Shown piece after piece: positions 1 to 13,200 of a stretch of DNA of 64,000 nucleotides. The notes under the pieces were generated by a model. The model was not told the origin of the DNA. It saw nothing but the letters and a program-made list of their open reading frames with translations, and ran no database searches. Positions within the stretch are counted from its first letter, which is position 1; every line of letters begins with the position of its first letter. Origin of the DNA: Branchiostoma floridae (taxonomy: Eukaryota > Chordata > Leptocardii > Amphioxiformes > Branchiostomatidae); assembly GCF_000003815.2 (NCBI RefSeq), contig NC_049979.1:16801933-16865932 (forward strand), read 5' to 3'. Position numbers and translations under genes: made by a program.

Positions 1-1474
1 TGTAACATGTATATCTTGTTTTGTTGTGTGCCATATACTAAATTATAAACTTGCAAATGCAGAAAACGTTTCACAACATGAGAACTTACAACAGGCCCAT
101 AGATTAAGATATGTTTCAGAGTTTTTGATTTGTAATTTACATGCCACAGTTTGCTAGCCCATTCCTTAGGCATATTTTGAACATAAAGATACGGGTTGTT
201 AAACTTACTAGCTTGCTGTAATTTTTGCTTGAAAAGCCATCAGCGTTGTGTTATTATTTAAAGCTTTAACACATATCTATTTTTGTAGTTTTCAACCAAC
301 CTATGGAACTTGCAGTTATGTAAGCAATACAGTAGCTAACTTTTGGTTTACTTTTACAAATAGATGTACATGTAGATTGCCATGCTTGGGTTTTATGGTT
401 TACATTTTGATTAGCACTTCTACATTGTACTTCTGTACTTCATTAGTCAAGTTTAGCTACATACATGTACCTGAAACTTCATGCACAGGAATAAAATGTT
501 TGGAATAAAGTCTACTCGGTTTGTTCATGGTAATATGGGTCAATTAACTCAATTTAGAATAAGTTAGCAAAGATGTTGGAATCACATTTTGACATTGTTT
601 GCCCCAAGCTAATTTCATATTGATACGGTCACTTTCACCCGCTGCAGCGATCTTTAAAGCTGACTACCAGACGTGCTGTATTTACATCAATGGTTTCAAA
701 TAATGTACACATGATCTCTAACAGTGAGGAAATGCAAAGGAAATGCATAGTTATCATCATTTGTTATGAGATATTCTTGGTACTATTCATCATTTCGAAT
801 GTTCTTATGAAAACAAAGTGAAAGACGCCATAGAAAGTCAAACACCTATTCAAACCTTATCTCATTTCCTCATTAAAAATTTAGCAATATACATTGCAGA
901 TTTGCCACTTGCATTGGGTATCATCATCATGCCATTGTTGACAGCTGGCGGAAAATGACATTGCGAAAAATTACATTGCAGTATAGCAGCAGCAGTGTTG
1001 TAGTACTGCAATAGATCAATAGAGGGCGCTTTTAATACATGGCAAGAACACAGCCACTGTTGATTCGGATTGCAGGCAATCAACCTTTTCTAGTAATACT
1101 GTAGCATTTGGAATTTTAGATATTATAATAGTGATGAAGCTAAGAGAGGAAAGGGGACTTACAGCATTAAATGGCAGTGACATCAATAACTTAACCTGTC
1201 ATGTAAAATAGCTTGAGTCACTCCCAGGATACGATAACTGAAACCAATTGTCAATTGGCAGAAAAATCAAAAGTATGATGCCAGATGATGAGATGTCAGA
1301 GAAATCAAATATCCCTCTCCCTACAGGGGTATGAAATATAAACATACAAATCATACAAGCCTTTTCACTTTTACTTGTATATTTTTATTTACTCTTTAAT
1401 CCAGGTTTAGTTATGTATGGCAAAGTAATTAGTTATATTGTATGATATCTCTCTTTGTACAACTCTAGTTTCAA
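1..1474. other. AT-rich non-coding; possible plus-strand 3' UTR end
   Basis: Two AATAAA hexamers on the plus strand at 490-495 and 504-509 could mark the 3' end of a gene lying to the left of the window. No coding frame is supported here. Confidence 0.3.
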
Positions 1475-1660
1475 TCAAATACATCATCTTTGAGAATTCT
1501 TCCGATATGACAGACACCAATGTTTACACATCTCATTTTCATATTCAACAGATCATTAAGACAGCTAGCCGCTGTATCTAGAGCAGTTAAGAGCTGTTCC
1601 ATTTCTAAAAGGGTCCAGTAGAAGTTAGTCTTTCTGGTCATGTTGACTTTTGGGAGATTA
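1475..1660 (-). CDS. Possible terminal exon of an unidentified gene
   Basis: A minus-strand frame is open from about 1670 to a TGA at 1475-1477. From an internal Met it encodes 56 residues beginning MTRKTNFYWTLLEMEQLL and continuing with a Leu-rich helical stretch (LNDLLNMKMRC) before a short Cys/Ile-rich tail. The composition looks more protein-like than neighbouring frames, and an AG acceptor is available near 1660. No upstream exon was found and I do not recognise the family, so it may be chance. Confidence 0.28.
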
Positions 1661-1669
1661 ATGCTGTTA

Positions 1670-3314
1670 GTTTGAGATTACCCATCACGTGAAAGAAAAA
1701 TTAACAGCAAAATTGTGAGCAACCATCATAAATACCACCATAAAAACTGACACATCAAATTTATACCATAAAAGCTAGCAGAAACAGAAACAACACTGAT
1801 TACAATACAGTATTAGTAGATACAAGGTTACAGAATTCTAATCTATGACATAAGCCTGGAAAAATTACACAAAATTCTTTTACAGCACAGGTTCAAATTG
1901 CCTGAAGACATCCAGCAAAACTGACATGTAGCTATAGTTAGGAAACATGGCAAATGCCATACTGGATTGAAAGAATCATTTTTCTGACAATTTTTATACG
2001 ATAACGATTGAGTGTACAGTATGTCAGCACTAGAAGTCTTGTGTGGTAAAAACCTACACTTACAATGCCATGTACTGTGAGCCAACATCACAGATTGCAC
2101 TGGAACAATGTAGTAACACAGTATTCCAGACACATACATGTATGCACAGTATTAACCCTATCAGTCTACAAGCACATGACTCTGATACTTCACCAAATGA
2201 AACAAGTGCATACCCTAAAGAATTACACAGCCAACAAATCTGGAAAGGGTTCTCACTTAGTGCAGCGAGCAAACAAGACAAAAAACATGTCCTTTAAAAT
2301 ACATGTACCATGTATTAGCTTCATAACATAAGTGTCTTCTATGGTATGCTACACTTGTGAAATGTTTGTTATAATTATTACACACGGTGAGTGTGATAAG
2401 ATAAAATTTTGAATAAATAAAACATAAATCATACAAAAAAGTGGCTTCACAAACTAGACAGGAACAACCTTTTAAAAACATGATGGAAAAATGATCATGT
2501 TACATTTGTTCTGACCTTGTTAAGTCACTCTACAGTATTGCTGGTATGCAATACACTTCATGTGGCTTTCACAGCAGAGTGATTCTTAAATGCCTTAGAA
2601 TTACATGTAATGTGTAAAGAGCACCTTTCAAATGTGCAAAAAATACAGAACATTTCAGGCCACACTGACTATATTTTATGGATGACATCCTCTGGAGATT
2701 CTAAATCTAATGCATGAGGCCATTTTGGGGTGACTTGTGGCCCCAATGTCTTTAGAACTGTCGAAAATCAATGCGCACAGATGTCATCCATAAAATTTAG
2801 TCAGTAAAGCCTAATGTACATATTATGATGACAAGGTATGAGTCATCATACTCAGATGTACAAAATTTTGCTAAAATTTGCCAAGTTGTTTCAATGTAGC
2901 AAACTTTTAAATGCCATTATTAGTAGATGACATGTAAGATCCATTGGGTTTTGACCTAACAGATACATGACCTGAAAGATACACTTGGTTCCAATACTTG
3001 CTTATGTTATAGTATTTAGAAAATGAAAAAAAAAAAAAAGAACAGTAGATTTTTTGAATACTTAGAACAGCTTTTAAAATAGATAGCAGTGCGTCTCCTT
3101 TGCCTGTCTGGTAGAAGCATATTTCTATATAAATTTTAACGAAAAGTCACATGCCACTCAGGTTCAACACAACCATACTTTCAATAGCAGGGAGCATTTA
3201 CTATGTTTAAGAGTCCCATGAATGTAATACACCATTTCGAAAAGGCCCTTTCAAACCCATGTAAAATAAATAAATGAATGGATGGATGCATGGTTGTACA
3301 GAATTTGCAGACAG
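1670..3314. other. Non-coding, AT-rich
   Basis: No convincing exon on either strand. Holds one small foldback element (2664-2805) and an A-tract near 3026-3039. The overlapping short ORFs at 2043-2481 in several frames have no conserved features. Confidence 0.4.
2664..2805. mobile_element. 142-bp foldback MITE
   Basis: Terminal inverted repeats of about 26 bp start ACTGACTATATTTTATGGAT and end with the complementary ATAAAATTTAGTCAGT, with one or two mismatches. No ORF and no clear target duplication. Superfamily unknown. Confidence 0.6.
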
Positions 3315-4034
3315 AAACGAATGCCACAATCTTTATTATACATTTAATATTGGACTACCTTAAGAAGCATCAGATTGGTTGTGTAAAACCAGAAGTCCAT
3401 CGCAGAGCCCTTTATACATCTGCCTCCAAACTTCAGCACAAAGAATGCTCCCTGTTATTGACTGTCTTCCTGGTCTACCACCACGAACACACTCCCTGGC
3501 TACCCACCAGGGATCTGACCATTTCCCTATCGAGAGACGACAACCCACAGTTCCACTTGTCAAAGGTGACAAGCAGTACAAGCAGCATCTGCCTGCAGAT
3601 CTACCGACTTGCATCAACGTTTCAGAAAAATCTCTTTGCACCGGGCCACCTTTCAAAAACACTCAAGTCAGAGCCATACATCTCAATTTTCATTGATTCA
3701 ACGCCACTAGTTTCAAAAGCATTATCATTAGTGATATTTTTTTCTCCATTGCTTTAAAATTCAAAAGTTACATGCAAAAGTTTACCAGTACCTCTTTCCC
3801 TGCCATCGGTCCAACTGTCCCTACTATACATGTGTATCTTGAACTACTTCCCAATATCATCTCATCTTATTTTAGAAAATCTGGAAATTCATTATTGGCA
3901 AAGTTCAGTAAGCCTTGTTGAACAGTACATTTGATTTGCCCTGTTTTTATGTTCTTCTCAGTAATGATTTCTCGTGCAAGCAGCGCCACCTAACATATGT
4001 CTATTGAATTGCACCACAATTTACTCTTAGTAGG
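3315..4034 (-). other. Probable AMPD 3' UTR
   Basis: Begins at the AMPD stop codon. The first canonical minus-strand AATAAA downstream is at 3332-3337, so cleavage near 3315 is plausible. The end point is inferred; open frames here in other phases look like chance. Confidence 0.4.
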
Positions 4035-4229
4035 CTATTGTGCATCCCCTGAGCCTGAGCTGGAGCCGTCCTGCTGGTACTCCCAGGCTGCCGTACAGAT
4101 CATCTTCAGCTCCTCCACCAGAGTCTCGTAGCGGTAGGCCAGCCGGATGGACGGCACATTGGTACACCTGATGTCGTTCCCAGCAGGACCCTCCTGTCTG
4201 TAGTTATCTCCTAACCAATGCTGCTTTGC
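4035..4229 (-). CDS. AMPD: AMPD exon 17 (C-terminus and stop)
   Basis: Encodes [38 protein letters not shown] and a short Ser/Gly-rich tail, ending with TAG at 4035-4037. Confidence 0.96.
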   Translation of the reverse strand, partial: AKQHWLGDNYRQEGPAGNDIRCTNVPSIRLAYRYETLVEELKMICTAAWEYQQDGSSSGSGDAQ

Positions 4230-7200
4230 CTGGAATCATGACATTACACCTTCATCTCACAAGACTCAAAAATCCACTTTGGAAAAATCAAGTAAATGGT
4301 CAGATTTCCATATCATTTTTACTGATTACTGATCTCATCTACAAGAACAAATGTGTAAGACAACACATGTGTAACACAAGAATAGACAGCATGGTACATG
4401 TAGATTGTCTTCTCACACGTCATGGTAAGGGACTAGAGAAACAGTAGCAGATTGAACAGAAACGTTCTGAAGTGGTCCATGTCTTTGTAAAATAATCATC
4501 AATTTTAGGTGTCCACATTTTTAAAATCATACTTAATGATATGCAAGCCTCATCCAGGAAACTAAACATGTGACCAAATTTCTCCATCTTCCTCAATCAA
4601 CCTAACTACCAGTAGTTTGGGCTGGAACTTCATCTAACTACTACAGCTACTAGGCTGTTGAGACCTCTGCTTTGTTTTTTACAACTGAAGGTGGGTGGGG
4701 GTAAGGTTGGGGATAGGGGCATCATTTCTGATTCTTCTCTCACCGAAATCTGCTGACTTTCTCCCGTGGCACTCCTTTTTTGATACTGTCCCATCACGGA
4801 CAAAGGTGAGCAGTTTGGAGAAGAGACAACCCAGAGTTAGAGGCAAAAGAAAGACACAGGAAAGTGCAGAGAAGAATTTGACAAAGTGAGGCGAGCGGTT
4901 CTTACCTTGTGGTCGAAGCCGCTCATCAGGACAGAGGACCTGGCCAGCTCACACATGTCACAGGTGCTGAACTTCCACACCTGCGCAGCAATGCTGTACT
5001 CCTCCATTAGGGCTTCCTGTGGCCAGGCAAGTCAACTCTGTCATTACAGATGTAGTCAAAAATTGGTAGAAAATTCATCTCTATACAATGACTCTTTACG
5101 GATTATATTATTACGTATTTTTAAGTCATTTCTTTGGTACCAACTTAATAAAATTTCATGCTATCAACTCCCCTTCTACCCAAATTTCATTCAAATGCAT
5201 AAATATTACCACCCCAGGGCTGTCTCTATTTTTAAATTCTTTTTCCGCCCCACTCACTGTTTGGGAGCTCATGTTGTGGATTTCCATTGTTAAATCTGTC
5301 ATTTCAACCTTGTAAGCAAAATTTTCATCATGTCATGTCATGAAGTTCAAATATTTTGGACGGACAAATTTTCCCCCTCAATACGAGCAAATTTCCGTCC
5401 CTGAATGGAGGGAGGGGTCTTGGAGACAGCCTATATCATACCCCATCAATCCCCCACCCTCAGCTTTGGTCCACTTTTGCTACAAATGAAAAATCACTAA
5501 GTGTCCCTCCTACCTTTGTGAAGTGGAACTGCAGGGGGTCATCAGTAGACAGGGAGATGACCAGGCCCCTGGCGTGATAGTCCGGCAGTGGGTTGCGGTG
5601 ATAGTCCAGGAACAGGTGGTTGTTACTGAGTGGTGACATGGCAATGCCAATCTGTGCCAGGTAGTACAGGTACTGTAGCACTGGGACCTGCAAGCACACA
5701 AGGTTGTGGTGTAAGAACATGGCAATATGAAACAATGAGTTTTCCATAGTCTGTTCATGTCTGCCAGAAATGTTTCAAAAGACTGACAGCCAAACTTGAT
5801 ACTTCTTCCTGTCAGCATTCCTTTAAAATGTGTTCTGCCAATGACTATCCCCCATACAAGTGCATGAGACAATCTGAACTCCTGTCATGACTGTAACCTG
5901 ATGCCATACCTTTCTGAGTAGCAGGCCATGTGAGATGTTTTCTGCCACCATGAAGGATGACACAAGATGATGCACAGGCCCGGCCTCACCGCAATGTGGC
6001 CGCAGCACAAAGATGTTCATACCACGCTCCCTAAACACAACACAGAAGGAACAAATTCTCAATACTACTTCTAGGTACTGAATCTTCAGATTTTTCTTTT
6101 CTTCCAACTCGTATAGTATTTACTTCACAAATGCAAAGGGAAATAAACTTCACACAAACAATAACTCACACAAGAGAAAATACAGCAATTATGGTACCTT
6201 CGTAGATGGTTGAGGATGACCATGTTGGCGTACATGTAGTAGAGGTAGTAAGCATACGGTGGGTTCTCCTCGTCTGTCCACTCTGCAGGCAGGGGACTGT
6301 CCATGGTGAACATGTGTCTCTCTGGCTTGGACTCATCATCTACACTGTCAAACCCTGTCACCTGAAATACAACAGTATTTAGAATCACATGACACTTTCT
6401 ATGATTCAGCACCACATAGTATTAGCAAATTTCAATACCTTAGAGCTAGCACGTCAGTACAGTTGTAACATATGAAGAGGAACACATGCTTATGAACTTC
6501 CAGATTGTACACACGTCGTTGAGAAAGAAATAAGAATTGCCACTTACATATTTCAGGAATGCGTGTAGTTCAGGGTGGCTCGGTGGGTCGACAGTGGCTT
6601 CAATCAGTGGCATGTAGATGTTCTGTAGTACCTCCTGGAAGTTACTGAGGGTGCCCTTACTTCTGTACACATCACTGAGAACAGACATATAAAACACAGT
6701 TAAAAATTTATGGAGAATAAAGCGATAGAAAATGCAAACATAATAATGTAAGACAGCCATCAACACAAAAACCTTAAATCCATGACTTGCATGTAATGGA
6801 CTCTCCAACATGCCCTCCACAAAACAGTAACATCACCAAATACATCTGTAAGCAATAAGTATAAGGTTATAAAACTCACATGAAAGGTAAATCTCAAACA
6901 CATATGTGACCATGGGAAGGACACTAGCTACACAGTATAACAACAACACTGACTTTGCTCTTTGCCATGGTGGATTGTTGGAAGCAAAAGGGAATCTTTT
7001 AAAGATTGTTAAGAAAGGTAATGACTAAATCATCTACATTTCATCTGTTAGGCTTTATCCCTGTTCCTGTGTAATATCAAATGATGCGAGCGACAGCTAT
7101 GATGTTTTTAAGTATTCTGCACCAGGGAAAAGCCATGTCTCCCATGTCCCTGCACTTACTAGAGCCTGGGGACCTGGATGAGCCAGCGAACGTTGTCAGA

Positions 7201-10200
7201 GTAGACGTTGTGCTTGACCGCCCATTTTGCCAGCTTGTCCCACTCGTCACGGGACCTGCCGTAGATGGAGAGACGCAGCTCAGCAAACTGGTACTTACTC
7301 TCCTCCAGGTCCTCCATCACTTCCTGGTGGGAATAATCAAAACTTTATCCATCTTTTATGGTTCAAAAGATTGGGAAGTGAAAAACTGCATCCTTGTTAG
7401 GTCAGGTCTAGGTCAGGCTAGGTCAAACCATCTTACTTCTCCAACCTTCTAACAGCAGACCGGTTATGCTATCATCATTATGGTGATAAAGGAACCTCAA
7501 GCCTCTTTGAACATATCCATTAACACAAATGATTTTTTGACTGTGCATTTTCTTAGTCTATCAGATAAGTTGTTCTTTTTTCACTCTATAGTACAAATGT
7601 AGCATCAACAAAAAAACAGTACCTTCATCAGCTCAGCGAAGTACTTTCCCTGTAAGTAGTTGTCAGTTTTGAGGAAGATCTCCCTCAGCATACTCTGCCC
7701 CATGGGGTTGTACTTGTGGTTGAACTTGTCAAACCGGTGGAATGTGTTACGGTCCTGTCAGGGGTCAATGTGGACAGACATTACCATTTGCTAGAACATC
7801 AATTATGTTGTGTTTCTTTAGTAGTTTAGTCAATGTATCTTAATAAACAGGCACAAAATTCTGATCTCAAAGAGATGATAACATAACAGGTACATTTTGT
7901 AATTCATCTCTCTGTATCTGTAACAATTATTTTCACCTACATGAATCAACTGTTAAACAGCTTTCATGAAACACCTGAGTCAAGGTGATGGAGAAATGAG
8001 CTCCTACTTACAGCATGGACATCCAGTGAGTCCACATTCAGCTCATAGGCTGTCAGGTTCAGGTCCTCGAACACCTGTAACAAAAGATGGGAATAAGGCC
8101 ATGCTGTAGTTGAACACATATTCAACAGTACAACATCCATCTCTTGTAAACTAGGATGGTACCTTTTTTGTTATGCATAAAAATTTCTTAAAGAAGTATG
8201 GTTAGGATAAAAGTAATTGTAAAACAGTTAAAATAGCTCCATAGCCTCTTTGAGGCCATATAGGGGCAGTGGTTGGTATCCACTGTGTCTCGGGCATAGT
8301 ATAGCAAAGTGAAGCCCACCCCTCTCCTTCCACTGCCTTTTACCTTTTAACCGAAGTCTATCCATTATTACACCTGGGTGGAGTGAGGATAGTCAGGTTT
8401 GGTGTCTTTCCCAAAGACATAATGTCTCGTCAAGAAAGCCAGAAATTAAACCTTTGGCCTCTGGATCTTATGTCTTCTAGTGTGGTCACCTGCATGATTA
8501 CATATACAAATTAATGGGATTACCTTAAGCTAGGGGCACAACCTGCCGTACATGCTTTTTGTCCGTACGTTTTTTTGGAGGTCATGTCCGCCACGTTTTT
8601 CCGAAAACGTGGGGAAGGACTGGCAAGAGCAGGGAGGGAGTACGTCTCAACGCACGTCTCTCGCACTGTTGCGCAAGCTAAGTTGTAAGTACGTGGTCTG
8701 CACGCCACGCAACTGGTTGTGAGCCGGTTACGTGCATCGTTCGCTGCGCAAGTGGTGAGTTGTACATGCTTATAACGTACAATCTCTGTGCGATTGCCCA
8801 TGTTTTGGAACGTAGACACTACGCAGTTGCAAGTACGGCGGGTTGTGCCTTTAGCTTTACATACATGTATAGGTACACTCTCACTGGACTTGGGGCACGC
8901 TTGTGGCATTGCCGGGTTTGAAAGATACTCAACGAATTTCAGAGATGAACAAATTCTTTTACTTTTCGTGTATTTTATCGTATTCTAAATTATAAAAAAA
9001 AAAAAATGACAAACAGTGACGCAGTGAACGAACCCCGCAATGCCGCAAGCGTGCCCCAAGTCCGGTGAGAGTGCACCTTAAGGTCTACAGAACAGTGCAA
9101 ACACAAAACCATCCCCACCTCCTTCAGGGTCTGTTCCTTGCCTCCATTCTTGATGACTACCTCGTCAGCATGCTTCCTGAGCTTGCTCTTGATGAAACGC
9201 AGCAGGTGTTTCTGGTTCATGCTGGAAGCTGCATGGATGTGAGTATCCACCTGGGGAACAGTCAGGTAACAATGCCGTTAGACATCAGAAAGTGAACGCG
9301 ATCTCAAATCAGTTTAGCTCAATGAAAGCAGTAGAGCTACTCTTTCGATTATCATGACAGAGAAGGCAGATTCCACAATAGTATCAAGTTTATACAGGTT
9401 CCTTGCACCAGGGAAATTCCCCTAGCTCTTTGCATCCTGTACAATGAACAGCAGACCAGCATACAAATGGGGTAAATAATAACAGGCAGGATTCAAACTC
9501 ACATATTGGTCCAGCAGCAGGGTCACCAACCAATGGGCTACACACACTACTACATACTATTTACCCATCTTTAACACTACATTGTATATGCTTGATTTTT
9601 GTATGAAAGGCTACAAGGATCCATGTATGTGTATGTCAGACAGAAATGGGTCCCTTCTCCTAAACATGTGCTACTTTCATTCCCCTTGTTGTCAAACATA
9701 ATCTTCTCCATCAACATGAACACTTTCCCAGTGTTCAGACCCTAGCCTGACCTTCCTGATGTTGTAGAAGTCCCTGTGTGGCACCTCCTTCTGGGCCACC
9801 AGCTCATTCATCTCATTTAGCAGCACGTGCAGCTGGAACTTGGACGACAGGTAACTCAGCCGACGGTAACAGAACGACTTTCTGGAAAGGAATGTCAGGT
9901 ATGATCGGTAAATGTTACCTACATGCATTAGTACTATAAGGTTTACTTCCAGCTAATGGTAGCAAGTGAAATGAGTGTGTATTATTGGAAGTAGATAAAC
10001 TATCGAATATTTAAAAGACATACATGTACAATGTAGTTTCAAACCCACAGAACAACTTACATGGGCCCGTCAGCTATCAGGGCATACAGCATGTTCATAT
10101 CAGCAATGAAGGAAGCCAGGTCAGGATAGGGCAGCTCAATGGGCTCGTCAGCTCTCATGGCATCAGGGCTATCGTACACATGGACCACACCGTCTACCAT

Positions 10201-13200
10201 CTTTACATGATAACCCAGGGACTCAGGCAGGGTGGGGTTGGCCCAAGGGTCCTGTCTACACACTGGTGAACTGGCCTCCAAAGTATCCTCTCGCTCTGTA
10301 CGTAAAAACAGAACATTGTAAGGTCATCAGCTACACATGGTAATGGTTATTTAGAAGCAGGTCAATGTGATTTTCTGAAATAAAGACAAATCTTTTACAC
10401 AGTGGTGACGTGTGCTGCCTTGAAGACTGTTTTTGTAACGCTGTTTAATTCCAATATGAAGAGAGATGCACCTGTGTCCTGTTCAGGCTTGCACCCTCCT
10501 TCCATAACCGGTGTCTCCCCAGTTTCCGACATGCGGAGGTAGCGCTCCGTGGTGAAGGGGAAGGACTGCATGCCCGCGTCCATGTACTTCTTACGGATGT
10601 ACAGGGCAGCGGTCAGGGACGTGGCAGCCTGCTGGACATCACTCAGGGGAACCTACAAAATTAACAGTACAAATTATGATGAACACATTTAATTCAAAGT
10701 AAATGTCCAATCTTAAAGGTTTTGTCTCAGACAAAATCCACATTTGAACATGATGCCCCTTCTAAAACCTAAAATTTCAAACTCCTAATACCCTTGTCAC
10801 ATTATCCATGATCTTAATGGGCGTAACGATGGTAGATAGGCCATATGTAAGACCGACAGAGGGTTGCGCATATTTTTCACCTGAAAACCGGCCCTGTCAC
10901 ATATAAGCCATACTTTGTACCTTGTACAATTGTTGTGCAATAAAGTTATTATTATAAGCGAGGCTCGGGCGATTGCCGCAGAATCGTCGTCTGATCGATT
11001 TTTACCAAATGTGACGGGTATTAGAGAACCATTGAGTAGACTTGCCCCAGTGGTTTCATCCCCAGTGATGGACACTCTCTGGAACTGTCCCAACACTTCC
11101 TCTTCTTCCTTCGTGAACTCTGCGGGTGTCAAGGTGGCCCCAAAGAACGTCGGCGATTTCAGATTCTGCTGGTGCCTGGTGGGAGTAACAGTAATACAAA
11201 TAAGAAAGATACAAATTCACCCTACACTCTATATACAAGAACACACTATTCATGCATAGAGAGTCAAAACGATAGGTGTGCCTATTTGCTTTAATTACTA
11301 CCTGATAATGTACAATGTATACTGTACATCCAGACCTAATGTCAATCTACCTGAATAACAGAGCATCCTCATGTACAACCTGATCTGATTGAAGTGCAAA
11401 ATTTGACATAGTACATTTAGATTCCCAAATACATTTCATAATTTACAACATTTTCCAGTTCCCTATATACACCATTACTGAATGCACTGGATGGGATGGA
11501 AAAGAACTTTGTGTTTCAAAATGAAAGAATTACTGCCAGGGCCATTTGTACTAATGCACACAGATAATACTGGGAGAAAATGGGGTATCAATGATTTCTG
11601 AGCACAGCTGATTTTCACACTGATCAGAGTCACCGAGTAATCCATTGGTTACAGTTAAGTGTTCCAGGGGCTTACCTGGTCACTGTTGAAACCCAGGTAT
11701 AGCTCGTAAAGTGCTCAACTAACGCCACATGCCCTTTGAGTGAAGGCCACAAAGGGCACTTATTTATGTGCATTTTTGATAATGTACAAACTGTATGTGT
11801 TAGCAGATTTTTGCATGCACGTTTGCATGTGGTTATGAACACTGAGCTAGCAAATAGACACCAGCCTGGTAGGAGATACCTGGCCTTCAATGATCTGTCT
11901 CTACAACAGGTGTCAGAACCGATATCTCACATTTGGCTAAATCAAATAGAAATCTATGAAACTCTGTTACCATGTATAATACCCATGTGTTTTCATGTAG
12001 GGACTGGTTGTTAATATATGACACAGATTACAATGCAAAATGTAATTTGAAAATTTCAAAACTTAAAAATTTAACAATTTAATGACTAATGTTTGAAAAG
12101 TTTCTGCCAAAAAAAAGATTTTTAAGATGTCAATTAACTACATTTGTAACTACACTGCCAGCAATTTCTGAAATACCAGACCAGATGGTACTGTTCCTAA
12201 GACAGGCGAGCAGATACAGCCTTTCCCACAAGTACTGTGCTTCCTTTTGCTCCATATCAAACACCATGGAAACAGGACGTGCAATTACAGGAAATTGGCC
12301 CTGTCATGCAGGACATGCCTGTACTTTGGAATAATTTCTTCAGATTATAAGCTGTGCACATGAGTGCATTTGGAATAACGAAGACTTAATCCTTGTTACT
12401 GTTGGTTAGGATGGTCTGGATGTCAGTATTTGGTGCGTAGTTATTTTGATGGAAAAATTAAGATGCACCTTAGGCTAGATACTACACATCACATTATCAC
12501 GCTGATTACATTATCTGAAATTTGACAAATAGGTAAAGTTTTTTGAGGTTATCTTCAAAATAGTGACAAGATTGAAGAGGGAGGCTTTGATGTGATTATC
12601 ACTTATATGAGATTATATCTAAAAATTCAGATAGAAAACAAAACATTCTTCCTAGAAATCTAGACAGGCCCCTAATCCTTTCATTACCATTTGTGTATTC
12701 ATGCAGTATCAACTTTGTATGGGACTGTTAGTAAGACCTGGACAAGTGTCTACTGTAACATATCATTAAGCTCCTAGCAATGGATATGTACTATGTACAT
12801 CTGCAACCTTTATATTACATGTAGAAGTGTACATGTGGGGCTGAAAATCAAAGTGTATTTACTTACAACTGAAAAAAACAACTGTCAGCTGCATTAGAAA
12901 GAAATCATCTGTATCTAATCCATATATAATTCTATAATTACCTGTAAAGTATTCTAATTATCTGTCCTCTATGATAAGAAACCTGACACTCACTCTTGCA
13001 TATCTTTGAGTTTCAGTTTGCGGGTAGTTCTAGCTTCCCTGTCATTATTGTCGTACCTTGAGATGTTGAGGAGGGGAGTGAAAGGAGGAGGAAAACACAC
13101 CGCAAAGTTAGTGCGAACAACTACAGAAACAAGCACCACGTCAAACCAGTCTTCACTGTCACCTGGCTTCATGTATGAGCATGCCATCCGATGTTGACCT

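Noticed and set aside
3278-3757. 159-codon plus-strand ORF
   Set aside because: Overlaps the probable AMPD 3' UTR in antisense, with competing frames on both strands and no domain.
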